The notes below the pieces were generated by a model. It was not told the origin of the DNA and did not search any database. It saw only the letters and a list, made by a program, of their open reading frames with translations. A stretch of DNA of 55,549 nucleotides. Source: Shewanella profunda. Lineage in GTDB: Bacteria > Pseudomonadota > Gammaproteobacteria > Enterobacterales > Shewanellaceae. The stretch spans positions 1 through 55,549 of the forward strand of contig NZ_JAKILG010000031.1 in assembly GCF_023283765.1 (NCBI RefSeq), given 5' to 3'. Positions 9,244 to 19,087 of this stretch are shown here, in pieces (positions within the stretch are counted from its first letter, which is position 1; the number at the start of each line of letters is the position of its first letter). The position numbers and the translations under genes are program-made.

Positions 9244-10335
9244 TTAGATGATGATAAGCTCACCATGCAAAGCACCTGCCACTTTTAATGCTTCTAGGAT
9301 AGCAAGTACATCTGAAGGTGCTGCACCCACTAAGTTGACGGCTCTGACCAACTCATCCAGAGTGGTTCCCGGGCTAAACATAAACATGCGGCGATCACTT
9401 TCATTGACACCTATAGTGGTGTTGGCAGTCACTACGGTTTCACCATTAGCCAATGCATTAGGTTGAGAGACTTGTGTCGCTTCAGCAATTGTCACGGTTA
9501 AACCACCATGGGTTACAGCAGCAGGCAATAATTTAACGTGTTGACCCACTACTATGGTTCCAGTTCGAGAATTAACAATCACCTTGGCCGACTCTTCTGC
9601 AGGAATAACATCCAGATTTTCTAGGGTTGCGAGGAAGGATACGCGTTGTGATACATCTCGTGGGGCACTCACTTGAACTGATGTTGCATCCAGTGGGCGC
9701 GCCATATCAGGACCGAGTAAATCATTAATAGCATCAGCCATCCGTTGAGCCGTTGAAAAATCGGCGCGGCGCAGATTAAACGTCAAATAATCGCCAGTTG
9801 AAAATGGCGTTGCAACACTACGCTCAACAATAGCGCCGTTTGGAATGCGGCCTACTGTAGGGGTATTTTGAATGACTTTAGAGCCATCCAAACCTTCTGC
9901 ACTAAAACCACTAACCACTAAACTCCCTTGGGCAATAGCGTACACATTACCATCGACCCCTTTGAGGAACGTTTGCAATAGAGTGCCACCACGCAGGCTT
10001 TTTGCCTCGCCTAGACTCGATACAGTAACATCTAATTGTTGCCCAGGTTTTATAAACGCAGGCATATCGGCGTGAATAGCCACTACGGCTACGTTTTTGA
10101 TTTTAGGTCTAAAATTATCTGGTAAATTGATCCCGAAATTTTTCAACATCGTTGTAAAGGTTTGCTCGGTATACTTGGTTTTCTCGCCAGTACCGGGTAA
10201 ACCAACAACCAAGCCATAACCAATTAACTGGTTGCTACGGACACCCTGAACATTAGCAATATCTTTAATTCTTTCGGCCTGACTAGGTAGAGAAAGCACT
10301 AACATGGCAAGTGCGACAATCAGTCTATATTTCAT
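9244..10335 (-). CDS. flgI: Flagellar P-ring protein FlgI
   Basis: FlgI assembles the periplasmic P ring around the rod. I place the start at the ATG at 10335 ([20 protein letters not shown]), preceded by GGAG. It gives a normal Sec signal peptide and a 363-residue precursor, and it begins 11 bp after the flgH stop. The longer frame from 10389 would bury the signal peptide. The body shows family blocks such as [20 protein letters not shown] and the C-terminal [12 protein letters not shown]. FlgA is its chaperone. Confidence 0.95.
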   Translation of the reverse strand: MKYRLIVALAMLVLSLPSQAERIKDIANVQGVRSNQLIGYGLVVGLPGTGEKTKYTEQTFTTMLKNFGINLPDNFRPKIKNVAVVAIHADMPAFIKPGQQLDVTVSSLGEAKSLRGGTLLQTFLKGVDGNVYAIAQGSLVVSGFSAEGLDGSKVIQNTPTVGRIPNGAIVERSVATPFSTGDYLTFNLRRADFSTAQRMADAINDLLGPDMARPLDATSVQVSAPRDVSQRVSFLATLENLDVIPAEESAKVIVNSRTGTIVVGQHVKLLPAAVTHGGLTVTIAEATQVSQPNALANGETVVTANTTIGVNESDRRMFMFSPGTTLDELVRAVNLVGAAPSDVLAILEALKVAGALHGELIII

Positions 10336-10346
10336 GATTTGACTCC

Positions 10347-11021
10347 TCAGAAAGGCCACCAATCGCTCATAAAGAATTGGCTCAGCCAACCGACTTTTTG
10401 AGCGTCTGCAAAAGAGCCAGTGCCACTATATTGGATACGGGCATTAGCCATACGTGTTGAATCGATTGTGTTATCAGGTTTAATGTCCTGTGAACGAACA
10501 ATACCTGTAACACGGATAAACTCATCGCCATTATTAATTGAAATCCATTTCTCACCGCGTACCACTAAGTTACCGTTATTAAGCACTTGCATGACATTTG
10601 CGGAGATACTGCCATCGAGGCTATTACTCTGATCAGCGTCTGACTCACGCTTAGTGTCCATACTGTCTTTGTAGCGCAAATCCAAAGGTACACCCGCCAC
10701 TGAAATATTACTGCCACCAGCATAGATAGGATCTAAGCTAATATCTGACGCTTTCTTAATCTGATTGCCTGCACTCTTTTTAGCCTGAGTCGCTTCCTTT
10801 AACACTATGGTAATAATGTCACCAATCTTGTGGGCTCTAATATCAGAATACAAACTCGCCGCTTGGCTATCCTGATAAATTGACCCAGTGGCCGCAATTT
10901 TTGTCGGTGGGGCTTCTGGGTAAACTGGCGCATAAAAAGGATCGTCAGCAATAGGCTTTTTTTGTGTCGAGCTGCAAGCACTAAGCAGGAGGGCTGCGGC
11001 CAATATAAAATATCTAGCCAT
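10347..11021 (-). CDS. flgH: Flagellar L-ring lipoprotein FlgH
   Basis: FlgH forms the outer-membrane L ring. The 224-residue precursor has a lipoprotein signal ([16 protein letters not shown]) with Cys16 as the lipidation site. Family blocks include [20 protein letters not shown] and [19 protein letters not shown]. Length is normal. Like its neighbours, it sits in the flgF-flgL operon with a gap of about 11 bp on each side. Confidence 0.95.
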   Translation of the reverse strand: MARYFILAAALLLSACSSTQKKPIADDPFYAPVYPEAPPTKIAATGSIYQDSQAASLYSDIRAHKIGDIITIVLKEATQAKKSAGNQIKKASDISLDPIYAGGSNISVAGVPLDLRYKDSMDTKRESDADQSNSLDGSISANVMQVLNNGNLVVRGEKWISINNGDEFIRVTGIVRSQDIKPDNTIDSTRMANARIQYSGTGSFADAQKVGWLSQFFMSDWWPF

Positions 11022-11032
11022 GATATGTGCCT

Positions 11033-11821
11033 CTATAGGTTCTGATTCACATAGGCCAACATTTGATCTACCGCTGAAATCACTTTGGAGTTCATCTCGT
11101 AGATACGCTGGCTTTCGATAAGATTAACAAGCTCTTCGGTCACATTGACGTTGGAGGTCTCTAATGCTCCCTGCCGAATGGCCCCCATTCCATCCAATGA
11201 AGCCGTGCCTTGAATAGGCGTACCACTTGCCCCAGTTTCTGTGTATAGGTTTTGTCCCATAGGATCGAGCCCCGATGGATTAATAAAATCCGTCATGCTG
11301 AGTTGGCCCACCACTTGGTTTTCAGCTGCGCCAGGAGTTTTTACTGACACTTCACCTTCGGCAGAAACAGTAATACTGGTCGCATCTTCAGGAATTGTAA
11401 TCGCAGGTTGCAGTACATAACCTGATCCCGGTGTTACAATTTGCCCAGTATCATCTAATGTAAATTGACCATTGCGGGTATAAGCGGTCGTGCCATCGGG
11501 TAACTGCACTTCAAAAAATCCCGGCCCCTCAATCATCAAATCCAGTGAGTTATCCGTAGTTAACATATTGCCTTGGGTAAACATTTTCTGTGTTGCGACC
11601 ACTTTTGTACCCGCACCAATGTTTAAGCCATTGGGTAGCTTAGTGTTTGACGCACTAATCCCACCCGCTTGGTTAACGGTTTGATATAACAAATCTTCAA
11701 ATACAGCGCGGCTCTTCTTGTAGCCAACAGTACTCGCGTTGGCAACGTTGTTTGAGATCACCGAAATATCAGTTTGCTGTGCGTCTAAGCCAGTTTTACT
11801 AATCCATAACGCCGGATGCAT
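11033..11821 (-). CDS. flgG: Distal rod protein FlgG
   Basis: FlgG forms the distal part of the rod. The 262-residue protein has the rod-family N-terminus ([20 protein letters not shown], then [16 protein letters not shown]) and the C-terminal helix [20 protein letters not shown] followed by [10 protein letters not shown]. Length is standard. It lies 10 bp after flgF. Confidence 0.95.
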   Translation of the reverse strand: MHPALWISKTGLDAQQTDISVISNNVANASTVGYKKSRAVFEDLLYQTVNQAGGISASNTKLPNGLNIGAGTKVVATQKMFTQGNMLTTDNSLDLMIEGPGFFEVQLPDGTTAYTRNGQFTLDDTGQIVTPGSGYVLQPAITIPEDATSITVSAEGEVSVKTPGAAENQVVGQLSMTDFINPSGLDPMGQNLYTETGASGTPIQGTASLDGMGAIRQGALETSNVNVTEELVNLIESQRIYEMNSKVISAVDQMLAYVNQNL

Positions 11822-11831
11822 AATCTATCTC

Positions 11832-12575
11832 CTAACTAATACGCATTAATGAAGATGAGGCGCGATCAATTTCTTCCGCGGTTTTCATCATCTTGACTTG
11901 CATTTCAAACTGGCGCTGTAACTCAATCAGAGACACCATCTCATCGACTGGATTGACGTTACTTCCTTCTACTGCACCACTTTCTACAGCCACATTAGGG
12001 TCTGCTGGGGCATCATTGCCTGATACCAGTCGGAATAAACCATCTTCGCCACGCATCATTTGGGCATTACCGGGATTAACCAGTTTAAGTCTGCCAACCT
12101 CTTCGATGACCTCTGCCGTAGCGCCTTGAGGACGCACAGAAATAATCCCATCCTGGGAAATAGTGACTTTATCTATAGGTAATGGCAGTACAATCGGTCC
12201 CGCATCTCCCATAACAGGATTACCTCTGTCGTTATGTAAAAGACCTGTTGAGTCAAAACTCAAACTGCCTGAGCGGGTATAGGCCTCACTGCCATCCTTT
12301 GCCTGCACAGCAAACCAGCCATCGCCTTTAATGGCAACGTCAAGATCCCGTCCCGTAGTTTTAATCGGGCCCGAACGAAAATTTGTAGACGGAGTTTCAA
12401 TCATGGCAAATACCCGTGATGGTAACCCTTCTCCAAAGGCTTGCATCGATCTCGCCTGCGCCATATCAGACTTGAAACCATCAGTATTCGCATTGGCTAA
12501 GTTGTTGCCTCGTAAGGCCAACTCATTCATATTTTGCTTAGCCCCACTCATGGAGATATACAGGAATTTGTCCAC
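11832..12575 (-). CDS. flgF: Proximal rod protein FlgF
   Basis: FlgF is a proximal rod subunit. The 247-residue protein has the family start (MDKFLYISMSGAKQNMNELA, NNLANANTDGFKSDMAQA) and C-terminal helix (NPVDEMVSLIELQRQFEMQV). It is the first gene of a second hook-basal-body operon: a strong hairpin after flgE lies upstream, and a clear sigma-54 promoter lies about 40 bp before the start. Confidence 0.95.
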   Translation of the reverse strand: MDKFLYISMSGAKQNMNELALRGNNLANANTDGFKSDMAQARSMQAFGEGLPSRVFAMIETPSTNFRSGPIKTTGRDLDVAIKGDGWFAVQAKDGSEAYTRSGSLSFDSTGLLHNDRGNPVMGDAGPIVLPLPIDKVTISQDGIISVRPQGATAEVIEEVGRLKLVNPGNAQMMRGEDGLFRLVSGNDAPADPNVAVESGAVEGSNVNPVDEMVSLIELQRQFEMQVKMMKTAEEIDRASSSLMRIS

Positions 12576-12613
12576 AAGACTGCTCCGTCAAATTTTCTAC
12601 CTGACAATAGCAA

Positions 12614-12630
12614 AGCAAGCATCGTGCCAA
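12614..12630 (-). promoter_or_regulatory. Sigma-54 promoter of the flgF-flgL operon
   Basis: The minus strand reads TTGGCACGATGCTTGCT, a full match to the sigma-54 consensus (TGGCAC-N5-TTGCW with correct -24/-12 spacing). It lies about 40 bp before flgF. Sigma-54 flagellar promoters in Vibrio and Shewanella are activated by FlrA or FlrC; which one acts here cannot be read from the sequence. Confidence 0.88.
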
Positions 12631-12702
12631 CAAAAACGATACCTAATATGTTGATTAATTAGAAAAATTAGAAGGGATTATAGGGGAATACGGTAAAGAG
12701 GC

Positions 12703-12730
12703 TAAGTGTTGCCGCTGGCGGCAACACTTA
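12703..12730. terminator. Strong hairpin between flgE and flgF
   Basis: A perfect 13-bp GC-rich stem (TAAGTGTTGCCGC and its complement) has a two-base centre. It lies 16 bp past the flgE stop on the minus strand. The T run after it is short (CTCTTTA), so it may be a partial terminator or an mRNA 3' protector. With the sigma-54 site downstream, it separates the flgBCDE and flgF-flgL units. Confidence 0.65.
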
Positions 12731-12745
12731 CGGTAACGTCAAAAA

Positions 12746-14107
12746 CTAGCGGATCTGTAGCACAGTTTGTTGCAGGGTGTTATTGACTTCCAGTGTACGA
12801 GAGTTTGCTTGGAAGTTACGCTGAGCGGAAATAAGATCCACCAGCTCAGTGGTCAAATCGATATTCGATTGCTCTAACGCAGAAGAACTAATACTACCGA
12901 ATGTGCCACTATTTGCCTCACCTGCTAGTGCAGGGCCCGAATTTAAGCTCGCCTTCCAAGAGGTATTACCGACTTGGGTTAAGCCTTGTTCGTTAGCAAA
13001 ACGAACCAAAGCAACACGCGCTAAGGGGACCGTTGAACCGTTAGAGTAGCTGGCCGTGATTAGACCATCTGCACCAATTTCAACGTTTGTTAGGCGGCCA
13101 ACCGTTGTGCCGTCTTGAGTTAATTCTGTCGCCGCAAAGGGAGCTGCATACTGGGTAGGGGCATTAAACTTAATTGTTAAATTTTGAGTACCATCGGCAC
13201 CAGGCCCCAATACTCCTGCACCACCCACACCAAGGGTTTCTGTTGTCACTATTGCAGGATCGCTCCCCGTATAAACACCAACTGAGTTAAACTTCAGTAC
13301 CGAGCCTCTCCAACCACCAGTAGTTTCTGCGGTAGCCGTTCCATCGGGTACACCGTCACCATCTGTATCTGTTTGATAAGTACCAGCAGCTCCATCAACA
13401 TCTACTTGCTTACCATCAACCGCATAGTAGGCAACCCAGTTGTTTTCACCGTTGTATGCCCCATCAGTGGGCTTAACAAAGTAGGAGGTCATAATATGTG
13501 GCTCACCGAGTGAGTCATAAATCGTCATCGAGGTAACACTATTGTAAGTTTTAGGATCGAGTGGATCAAATGCCGCGGGATCGAGTGAACTCTCTTTTGC
13601 GTTTAAATTCATCTGAAGACTGACGTTCTCTGTCTTTACAGGGCTCCCCGCGGTATCAGGGATTTGAACGGGTTTAGCCGTAGTTAAACTAACAGAAGTT
13701 GAATTCCCCTCTTTATCTACAGGAAAAGTTTGTAAATAGTTACCGGCTGAATCGACCATGTAGTTATTTGAGTCAACTTTAAATGCACCCGCCCTGGTAT
13801 AAGAAAAGTCTAAAGTGCCAAGTTCTGAAGATGTTACAAAAAAACCACCTCCCTTTATCGCCATATCCAGAGAGTTGTTGGTTAACTGTAAACTACCTTG
13901 GTGGAATTGCTGCGCCACTTGACTCGTTGCTACACCACCACCGACAGCAGTTTTAGAGTTAGAGAAAATCGAATTAGCGTAAACATCCGCAAATTCAGCA
14001 CGTGACTCTTTAAAACCAACAGTATTTGCGTTAGCAATGTTGTTCGCAGTCGTGTTCAAATCTTTCTGCGCGGCAGATATGCCACTCAATGCAATGTTAA
14101 ACGACAT
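12746..14107 (-). CDS. flgE: Flagellar hook protein FlgE
   Basis: FlgE is the hook subunit. The 453-residue protein has the axial-family start (MSFNIALSGISAAQKDLNTT, NNIANANTVGFKESRA) and end (ALEQSNIDLTTELVDLISAQ). The central domain carries an insertion at residues 247-255 that reads DTDGDGVPD, the pattern of a calcium-binding loop as in thrombospondin type 3 repeats. This is unusual for a hook protein and may affect stiffness or assembly in response to calcium; that is inference. It follows flgD by about 65 bp and is probably the last gene of flgBCDE. Confidence 0.95.
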   Translation of the reverse strand: MSFNIALSGISAAQKDLNTTANNIANANTVGFKESRAEFADVYANSIFSNSKTAVGGGVATSQVAQQFHQGSLQLTNNSLDMAIKGGGFFVTSSELGTLDFSYTRAGAFKVDSNNYMVDSAGNYLQTFPVDKEGNSTSVSLTTAKPVQIPDTAGSPVKTENVSLQMNLNAKESSLDPAAFDPLDPKTYNSVTSMTIYDSLGEPHIMTSYFVKPTDGAYNGENNWVAYYAVDGKQVDVDGAAGTYQTDTDGDGVPDGTATAETTGGWRGSVLKFNSVGVYTGSDPAIVTTETLGVGGAGVLGPGADGTQNLTIKFNAPTQYAAPFAATELTQDGTTVGRLTNVEIGADGLITASYSNGSTVPLARVALVRFANEQGLTQVGNTSWKASLNSGPALAGEANSGTFGSISSSALEQSNIDLTTELVDLISAQRNFQANSRTLEVNNTLQQTVLQIR

Positions 14108-14174
14108 AATTCACCTCTACATTTGACTCAATTCAATTGTGGACGAGTAACGTCCAATTCATATACTGATAATA

Positions 14175-14912
14175 TTAAGTTTCGGATACAGCCAACACAT
14201 CGGATAGCTTAAAGGACATCCCCCCCCTTAGATTCAAAATTGCCCCTGTACTGGCAGTACCTAAAGAAACGCTACTTACATGTGCATAGGTGGATACAGC
14301 TAATTCTTGGGAAGTACCGTCGACTAATCCGCTGGCTTTAATCGAGTAATTACCTGCAGCAACGGGTTGGCCATTCTTATCCAATCCATCCCAATTAACA
14401 TCAATATTACCGCCATCACTACCGTCAACGGTAAACGTGGAAATAACCTGCCCTTGTTCATCTTCAACACGCACATTTATGGCAGAAATTTTCTCACTCG
14501 TACTGATAATCCCTTTCATTGCTGGATTTTCAGCCGAGATATAGCCAGTATCGGTTGGAAGCAGTACTTTTCGTCCCACAAGCCCCGATGCCTGTAAGGC
14601 TTGGCTCGATGTCATGACACTGTTTAAATTAACAATTTCTTTATTAAGATTAGAAATACCATCCACAGTAGAGAAAGAGGCCATTTGAGCAATCATCTGA
14701 TCATTGTCAACAGGCTTAAACGGATCCTGCATGGACAATTGTTGACTTAATAACGAGAAAAAATCTTCCTGTGTCAGTTGCTGACTTTTCGCCTCAGGTA
14801 CTATCGACTCACTGGGTAAACGAAGACCATCCAAAAATGGATTTCCAGTCGTACTCGTTGTCGAGTTCGTCGTTTGCGCTGACGCTTGATTGACTTGATT
14901 AATGAGGCTCAC
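14175..14912 (-). CDS. flgD: Hook capping protein FlgD
   Basis: FlgD is the scaffold cap needed to assemble the hook and is later replaced by FlgK. The 245-residue protein has the conserved N-terminal half (QEDFFSLLSQQLSMQDPFKP, VDNDQMIAQMASFSTVDGIS), a Tudor-like region and a FlgD Ig-like domain (about 110-200). Length is normal. It lies about 24 bp after flgC. Confidence 0.95.
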   Translation of the reverse strand: MSLINQVNQASAQTTNSTTSTTGNPFLDGLRLPSESIVPEAKSQQLTQEDFFSLLSQQLSMQDPFKPVDNDQMIAQMASFSTVDGISNLNKEIVNLNSVMTSSQALQASGLVGRKVLLPTDTGYISAENPAMKGIISTSEKISAINVRVEDEQGQVISTFTVDGSDGGNIDVNWDGLDKNGQPVAAGNYSIKASGLVDGTSQELAVSTYAHVSSVSLGTASTGAILNLRGGMSFKLSDVLAVSET

Positions 14913-14936
14913 AGCTTACCTCCTAAGTGACGCATA

Positions 14937-15353
14937 TTATTTACCCATCCCAAGTGTTTGTTGCAGCATAGATTTTGCAGCTTCAGCGACTTGAACATTC
15001 ATTTGATATGAGCGAGAGGCAGAAATCATATCTGCCATTTCTTCCATGACATTTACGTTCGGTTTATAAATAAAGCCATCACCATCCGCCATAGGATGAT
15101 CCGGCGAATACTCTTTGAGTAAGGGTTTATCACTTTCCACGATCCCCTTAACTGTTACCCCTTGAGAGGATTGCTGTTGGCTCTGTGCTTTAGCCATTTC
15201 AGCTTCAAAAATAGGATGACGAGAGCGGTAAGTTTTATCGATACTGCTTGAGACGGAATCAGCATTAGCAATATTACTGGCCGTAGTGTTGAGCCTTACC
15301 GACTGTGCTGACATCCCAGAGCCAGCCACATCAAAAATGCTAAATAAACTCAT
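14937..15353 (-). CDS. flgC: Proximal rod protein FlgC
   Basis: Proximal rod subunit of 138 residues with the family start (FDVAGSGMSAQSVRLNTTAS, NIANADSVSSSIDKTYRSRH) and C-terminal helix (NVMEEMADMISASRSYQMNV). Length is standard. It begins 2 bp after the flgB stop, so translation is coupled. Confidence 0.95.
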   Translation of the reverse strand: MSLFSIFDVAGSGMSAQSVRLNTTASNIANADSVSSSIDKTYRSRHPIFEAEMAKAQSQQQSSQGVTVKGIVESDKPLLKEYSPDHPMADGDGFIYKPNVNVMEEMADMISASRSYQMNVQVAEAAKSMLQQTLGMGK

Positions 15354-15355
15354 GA

Positions 15356-15760
15356 TTAATCCCCTCTTAGCGCTTTTTTCATGCCACTAAACTTACTATC
15401 CAAAAAACCCAGTGACATTTGATATTCGAGGGCATTTTGCATAAAGGCAGACTGTTCCTGTTGAATATCAACAGTATTCCCATCACCGGTATCAGGTTGA
15501 TTTGGAACACGAAACTTAACGTATTGGCCAGTTAATTCAGCTAAACCAAAGTGCCGTTCATTATCTGCCGTATCGAGGTGATTACGCTGTTGCTGTTGAC
15601 TATGAGCAGCTTGCATAGCGGCAGAGAAATCGACATCACGGGCTTTATAGTGTGGCGTATCGGCATTTGCGATATTACTTGAAATCACTTCGGCCCGTTC
15701 TGCACGTATGCCTAAAGTGTATTGATGCACACCCAGTGCCTTATCAAAATTGATCGCCAT
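15356..15760 (-). CDS. flgB: Proximal rod protein FlgB
   Basis: Rod subunit of 134 residues, with [37 protein letters not shown] and the C-terminal [20 protein letters not shown]. It is the first gene of the flgBCDE operon, behind a sigma-54 promoter and separated from cheR by a strong terminator. Confidence 0.95.
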   Translation of the reverse strand: MAINFDKALGVHQYTLGIRAERAEVISSNIANADTPHYKARDVDFSAAMQAAHSQQQQRNHLDTADNERHFGLAELTGQYVKFRVPNQPDTGDGNTVDIQQEQSAFMQNALEYQMSLGFLDSKFSGMKKALRGD

Positions 15761-15794
15761 AAAATTGCCTCCATCGTGTCACTCGCAGGATTAA

Positions 15795-15811
15795 AGCAAT
15801 TCATGTGCCAA
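15795..15811 (-). promoter_or_regulatory. Sigma-54 promoter of flgBCDE
   Basis: The minus strand reads TTGGCACATGAATTGCT, a full -24/-12 match with correct spacing, about 35 bp upstream of flgB. It lies between the cheR terminator and the flgB start, so it is well placed to drive the operon. Confidence 0.88.
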
Positions 15812-15859
15812 AAAGAAGGAAATAATGATAAACAGCAAAGGCAGGTAAAAATAGATATA

Positions 15860-15889
15860 AAAAATTACCGACATTTGTCGGTAATTTTT
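15860..15889. terminator. Bidirectional terminator between cheR and flgB
   Basis: A 13-bp perfect stem (AAAAATTACCGAC and its complement) has an ATTT loop. A and T runs are part of the stem on both sides. It lies 16 bp after the cheR stop, so it ends the cheV-cheR transcript. Confidence 0.85.
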
Positions 15890-15904
15890 AATGAAATCGG
15901 CAAG

Positions 15905-16744
15905 TTAAGTCTTTTTCTGGTAATAGATCCCAGGATTACAACGCACCATATCGAACTCGTCGGTTAAGCCCGCAATCGATTCCGAAGCACCTAAAAACAA
16001 AATCCCTTTTGGGTTAAGAGCGGCAGCAAATTGCCGCAAAATTTTGGCCTTTGCCTCAGGCGCAAAATAAATTAACACGTTCCGGCAAAAAATAATGTCA
16101 AATTTACCTAGCAACGTATAACTTTCAAGTAGGTTATGGGCTCTAAAATTCACTAGCCGTTTAACATTCTCCTTTAACTTCATATTGCCAGAGGGTAATG
16201 CATCAAAAAACTGACGCTTACGCTCCTCCGATAAACCTCGGGCTAAAGCCAAACTATCATATTCAGCATTTTTACAACGCTCTAGCATCGAAGGGGATAA
16301 ATCAGTCGCTTGAATTGTCGCGCCTCCAGCTAGGGCTCCTGGCTTTTTCTGCTGATATTCCAAAATAGTCATAGCCAATGAGTAAGGCTCTTGCCCTGAT
16401 GAACAAGCCGCAGACCAAATTTTCAATGGGCGACCTAAACGGTTGTACTCAGGTAGCAGGACATTGTTAAGCAGCTCGAAAGGATAACGGTCACGAAACC
16501 ATAAAGTCTCATTAGTTGTCATCGCATCGATGACTTCAGCCCTCAAAGCGCGCTCGGTGGGCTTCATCGAATGCTTAACCACGTCGGATAATGATGGAAG
16601 GTTATATTTTCCCATCAAAGGGGCAAGACGGCTACGCACTAGGTATTGTTTATTCTCACCTAGTACGATGCCGCTGTGTTGCTCTAGGAACAACCTAAAT
16701 TGATTATACTCAGCTTCTGCAAGTGACTTATTTGGCACATTCAC
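15905..16744 (-). CDS. cheR: Chemoreceptor methyltransferase CheR
   Basis: CheR methylates glutamates of chemoreceptors with S-adenosylmethionine and so resets signalling. The 279-residue protein has the N-terminal helical CheR_N domain (about 10-65) and the Rossmann-fold C-terminal domain. SAM-binding residues lie in KIWSAACSSGQEPYSLAMTI (about 108-127). The later motif FDIIFCRNVLIYFA is also typical. Its place next to cheV and flgB is common to Vibrio, Shewanella and Pseudomonas. Confidence 0.95.
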   Translation of the reverse strand: MNVPNKSLAEAEYNQFRLFLEQHSGIVLGENKQYLVRSRLAPLMGKYNLPSLSDVVKHSMKPTERALRAEVIDAMTTNETLWFRDRYPFELLNNVLLPEYNRLGRPLKIWSAACSSGQEPYSLAMTILEYQQKKPGALAGGATIQATDLSPSMLERCKNAEYDSLALARGLSEERKRQFFDALPSGNMKLKENVKRLVNFRAHNLLESYTLLGKFDIIFCRNVLIYFAPEAKAKILRQFAAALNPKGILFLGASESIAGLTDEFDMVRCNPGIYYQKKT

Positions 16745-16853
16745 GTCCTAGATCCTATCGCTAGCGAGCACCAAAAACAGTGCAAAACTAAAATGTTATA
16801 AGGGCCAGATTATAGCGCAAAGCTCAACTAGGCACTAACCCTCACTTTATCAT

Positions 16854-17774
16854 TTATAAACTTAAATGCTTGTTCACTGCCGCAGCTAATTCATCCGGGT
16901 TAAACTTTGCAATAAAATCATTGGCCCCCACTTTCTGTACCATAGCTTGGTTAAAGACCCCACTGAGCGAAGTATGCAACACTACTTTGATATGTTTAAG
17001 TTTTGGATCATCGCGTATTTCAGCCGTTAAGGTATAACCATCCATTTCAGGCATTTCAATATCAGAGATAATTAATGGAATTTCATCTGCAACATTATCC
17101 ATTTCAGTTGCAATTGCCTTTAACTTATCGAGGGCTTCACGGCCATCTTTTGCCGTATCTATCTGCAAATTTAAAGACTCTAATGACCGAATAATTTGCT
17201 TACGTGCGACGGCAGAATCATCGATAACCATAATATGGTAATGCTGTGTCCGGTCGATGGTAAGCTGCTCATTGACCTCTTCACTAATCGCAGTTTTTAC
17301 TGGAGAAATTTCATCTAAGATTTTTTCAACATCTAAAATCTCAACCAATTCACCCTCTATTTCTGTGACTGCAGTGAGATAAGAGTATCGACCAGCTCCT
17401 TGAGGTGGAGGCATAATTGCCTCCCAGTTCATATTGATAATCCGCTCAACAGAACTAACCAAAAAACCCTGCACACTACGGTTATATTCAGAAATAATAA
17501 TAAAGCAATTTTCAATATTGGTTAATGGACGCCCGCCAGTTGCCGCACTGAGATCAATGACCGAAATCGTTGTGCCTCGGATATGGGCAACACCCTTCAC
17601 ATTTGGGTTGAGTTTAGGCAAAGTCGTCAGCGGTGGACACTGCAGTACCTCTTTCACCTTAAACACGTTTATCCCAAATCGCTGACGGCCATTTAACTTA
17701 AATAGTAAAAGTTCTAAACGGTTCTGACCAACGAGCTGGGTTCGTTTGTTGACTGAATCAAGAATACTCGACAT
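16854..17774 (-). CDS. cheV: Chemotaxis coupling protein CheV (CheW-receiver fusion)
   Basis: CheV couples receptors to CheA and carries its own receiver domain, thought to help adaptation. The 306-residue protein has a CheW domain (about 20-155) and a REC domain (about 180-300). The REC domain has the acidic pair in VIDDSAVARKQ and the probable phosphorylation site Asp238 in SDIEMPEMDGY. The gene starts divergently from flgA with about 200 bp between. It is followed by cheR after about 110 bp. Confidence 0.95.
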   Translation of the reverse strand: MSSILDSVNKRTQLVGQNRLELLLFKLNGRQRFGINVFKVKEVLQCPPLTTLPKLNPNVKGVAHIRGTTISVIDLSAATGGRPLTNIENCFIIISEYNRSVQGFLVSSVERIINMNWEAIMPPPQGAGRYSYLTAVTEIEGELVEILDVEKILDEISPVKTAISEEVNEQLTIDRTQHYHIMVIDDSAVARKQIIRSLESLNLQIDTAKDGREALDKLKAIATEMDNVADEIPLIISDIEMPEMDGYTLTAEIRDDPKLKHIKVVLHTSLSGVFNQAMVQKVGANDFIAKFNPDELAAAVNKHLSL

Positions 17775-17978
17775 AACTCTGCCTTGTTGTTCTGTTTATG
17801 TACGGCCCTAAGACTCGTATGAGTATAGGCATATTAATTGCTTACGTCTTACTATCGATAAACATAGTTGAAACTGAGTCAATCTTCTGACACTGATATT
17901 TCTGTTGATTTTGGTCATCAGCTTCAAACTTGATAAAAGTATAGGTGCATTCTGGCGTTACAAGCTAGTCTCTTCATT

Positions 17979-18686
17979 ATGAAAGTAAATTTAGTCTGTT
18001 TTTTGAGTATTTTCGCCCTACTGATACCCGCTACTGCGAGTACAGAGCCTGTTGCTCCCACCATATCGGCGATATCCGAATTAGCTAAAGCCCTTATTAG
18101 TGAAAAGATATCCCTACCCGAGAAGGCTAAAGTAGAAATAACCCCTCAGGCCGTCGATGCTCGCATGCTCCCGTCACAGTGCATATCACCGATAAAGGTA
18201 GAAATGGCCAGCGAACGAGAAATTAGTCGCAACAATACGATTAAAGTGAGTTGTAATACCCCTGAGCTGGCCTATCCTTGGCAAATATTTATCTCGGTAC
18301 GAGTCGATATTTTATTCCCTGTCGTGGTTACCACAGAAATTTTGGCACCAGGCGATCGAATAAATGCGAACCAAATCGAGATAAGATATATCGAACAAAA
18401 TAGTTTACGCGGACAACAATTTGACGATCCAAGTAAGCTCACGGGCACACGAGTAAAACGTCGAATAGCAAAGGAATCTCCTATTGTTGCTAACAACCTG
18501 TGCTTTGTTTGTAAGGGTGATGCCATTTCTATTTATGTACGATCGCCTTCATTTGTGTTAAAAACAGCAGGAGAAGCCTTACAAGACGGGAATGTGGGGG
18601 AGCAAATTAGAGTTAAAAATAGCAGTTCAAACAAACAACTAGATGCAATAGTCATAGGCATTGGCGAAGTCGAAGTTAGAATGTAA
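17979..18686 (+). CDS. flgA: P-ring assembly chaperone FlgA
   Basis: FlgA is a periplasmic chaperone that helps FlgI polymerise into the P ring. The 235-residue protein has a signal peptide (MKVNLVCFLSIFALLIPATA), a central variable part and a C-terminal SAF-like and FlgA domain (about 110-235; TTEILAPGDRINANQIEIRY). Conserved C-terminal blocks are GEALQDGNVGEQIRVKNSSS and DAIVIG. Length is normal. It reads divergently from cheV and precedes flgM. Confidence 0.93.
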   Translation: MKVNLVCFLSIFALLIPATASTEPVAPTISAISELAKALISEKISLPEKAKVEITPQAVDARMLPSQCISPIKVEMASEREISRNNTIKVSCNTPELAYPWQIFISVRVDILFPVVVTTEILAPGDRINANQIEIRYIEQNSLRGQQFDDPSKLTGTRVKRRIAKESPIVANNLCFVCKGDAISIYVRSPSFVLKTAGEALQDGNVGEQIRVKNSSSNKQLDAIVIGIGEVEVRM

Positions 18687-18693
18687 AATAATC

Positions 18694-18720
18694 TAAAGCT
18701 TTTCTATAAGCTGCCGATAC
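18694..18720 (+). promoter_or_regulatory. Sigma-28 (FliA) promoter of flgM-flgN
   Basis: TAAA, a 15-base spacer and GCCGATAC form a near-perfect FliA promoter 42 bp upstream of the flgM ATG. This gives the usual feedback loop in which FliA drives its own anti-sigma factor. Confidence 0.88.
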
Positions 18721-18761
18721 CCCAGTTAAGAAATCCCGTATACACGACGCTGGAGCCTAAA

Positions 18762-19085
18762 ATGGCAATTGATATAAGCAAGCTCAACACCGGAACGACT
18801 TCTCAAACACGTTCTGGCGCGACTAAAGTCAGCAGTGAACAATCTGCTCAAGTAGCGACAAAATCAGCTCCATCGCAAAGAAGCGACTCAGTAGTCATTA
18901 CGGCTCAAGCTCAGCAGCTACAAGGAGCTCAGACTAAAATGGCGAGTCTACCCGAAGTTGACCAAAAGAAAGTGGCTGAAATTAAGCAAGCCATCGCCGA
19001 AGGTCGCTATAAAATTGATCCGGAAAAATTGGCTGCCAATATCGCCAGTTTTGAAGCCGAATTAAATGATCTCAATAGAGAGTAA
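18762..19085 (+). CDS. flgM: Anti-sigma-28 factor FlgM
   Basis: FlgM holds FliA inactive until the hook-basal body is finished and FlgM itself is exported. The 107-residue protein has the disordered polar N-terminus and the conserved C-terminal helices (VDQKKVAEIKQAIAEGRYKI, DPEKLAANIASFE). A GGAG ribosome site precedes the ATG. FlgM lies behind its own FliA promoter and 2 bp before flgN. Confidence 0.93.
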   Translation: MAIDISKLNTGTTSQTRSGATKVSSEQSAQVATKSAPSQRSDSVVITAQAQQLQGAQTKMASLPEVDQKKVAEIKQAIAEGRYKIDPEKLAANIASFEAELNDLNRE

Positions 19086-19087
19086 CT

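Noticed and set aside
17840..17880. FliA-like sequence (TAAT-N15-ATCGATAA) upstream of flgA
   Set aside because: Both boxes deviate from the consensus; too weak to call a promoter.
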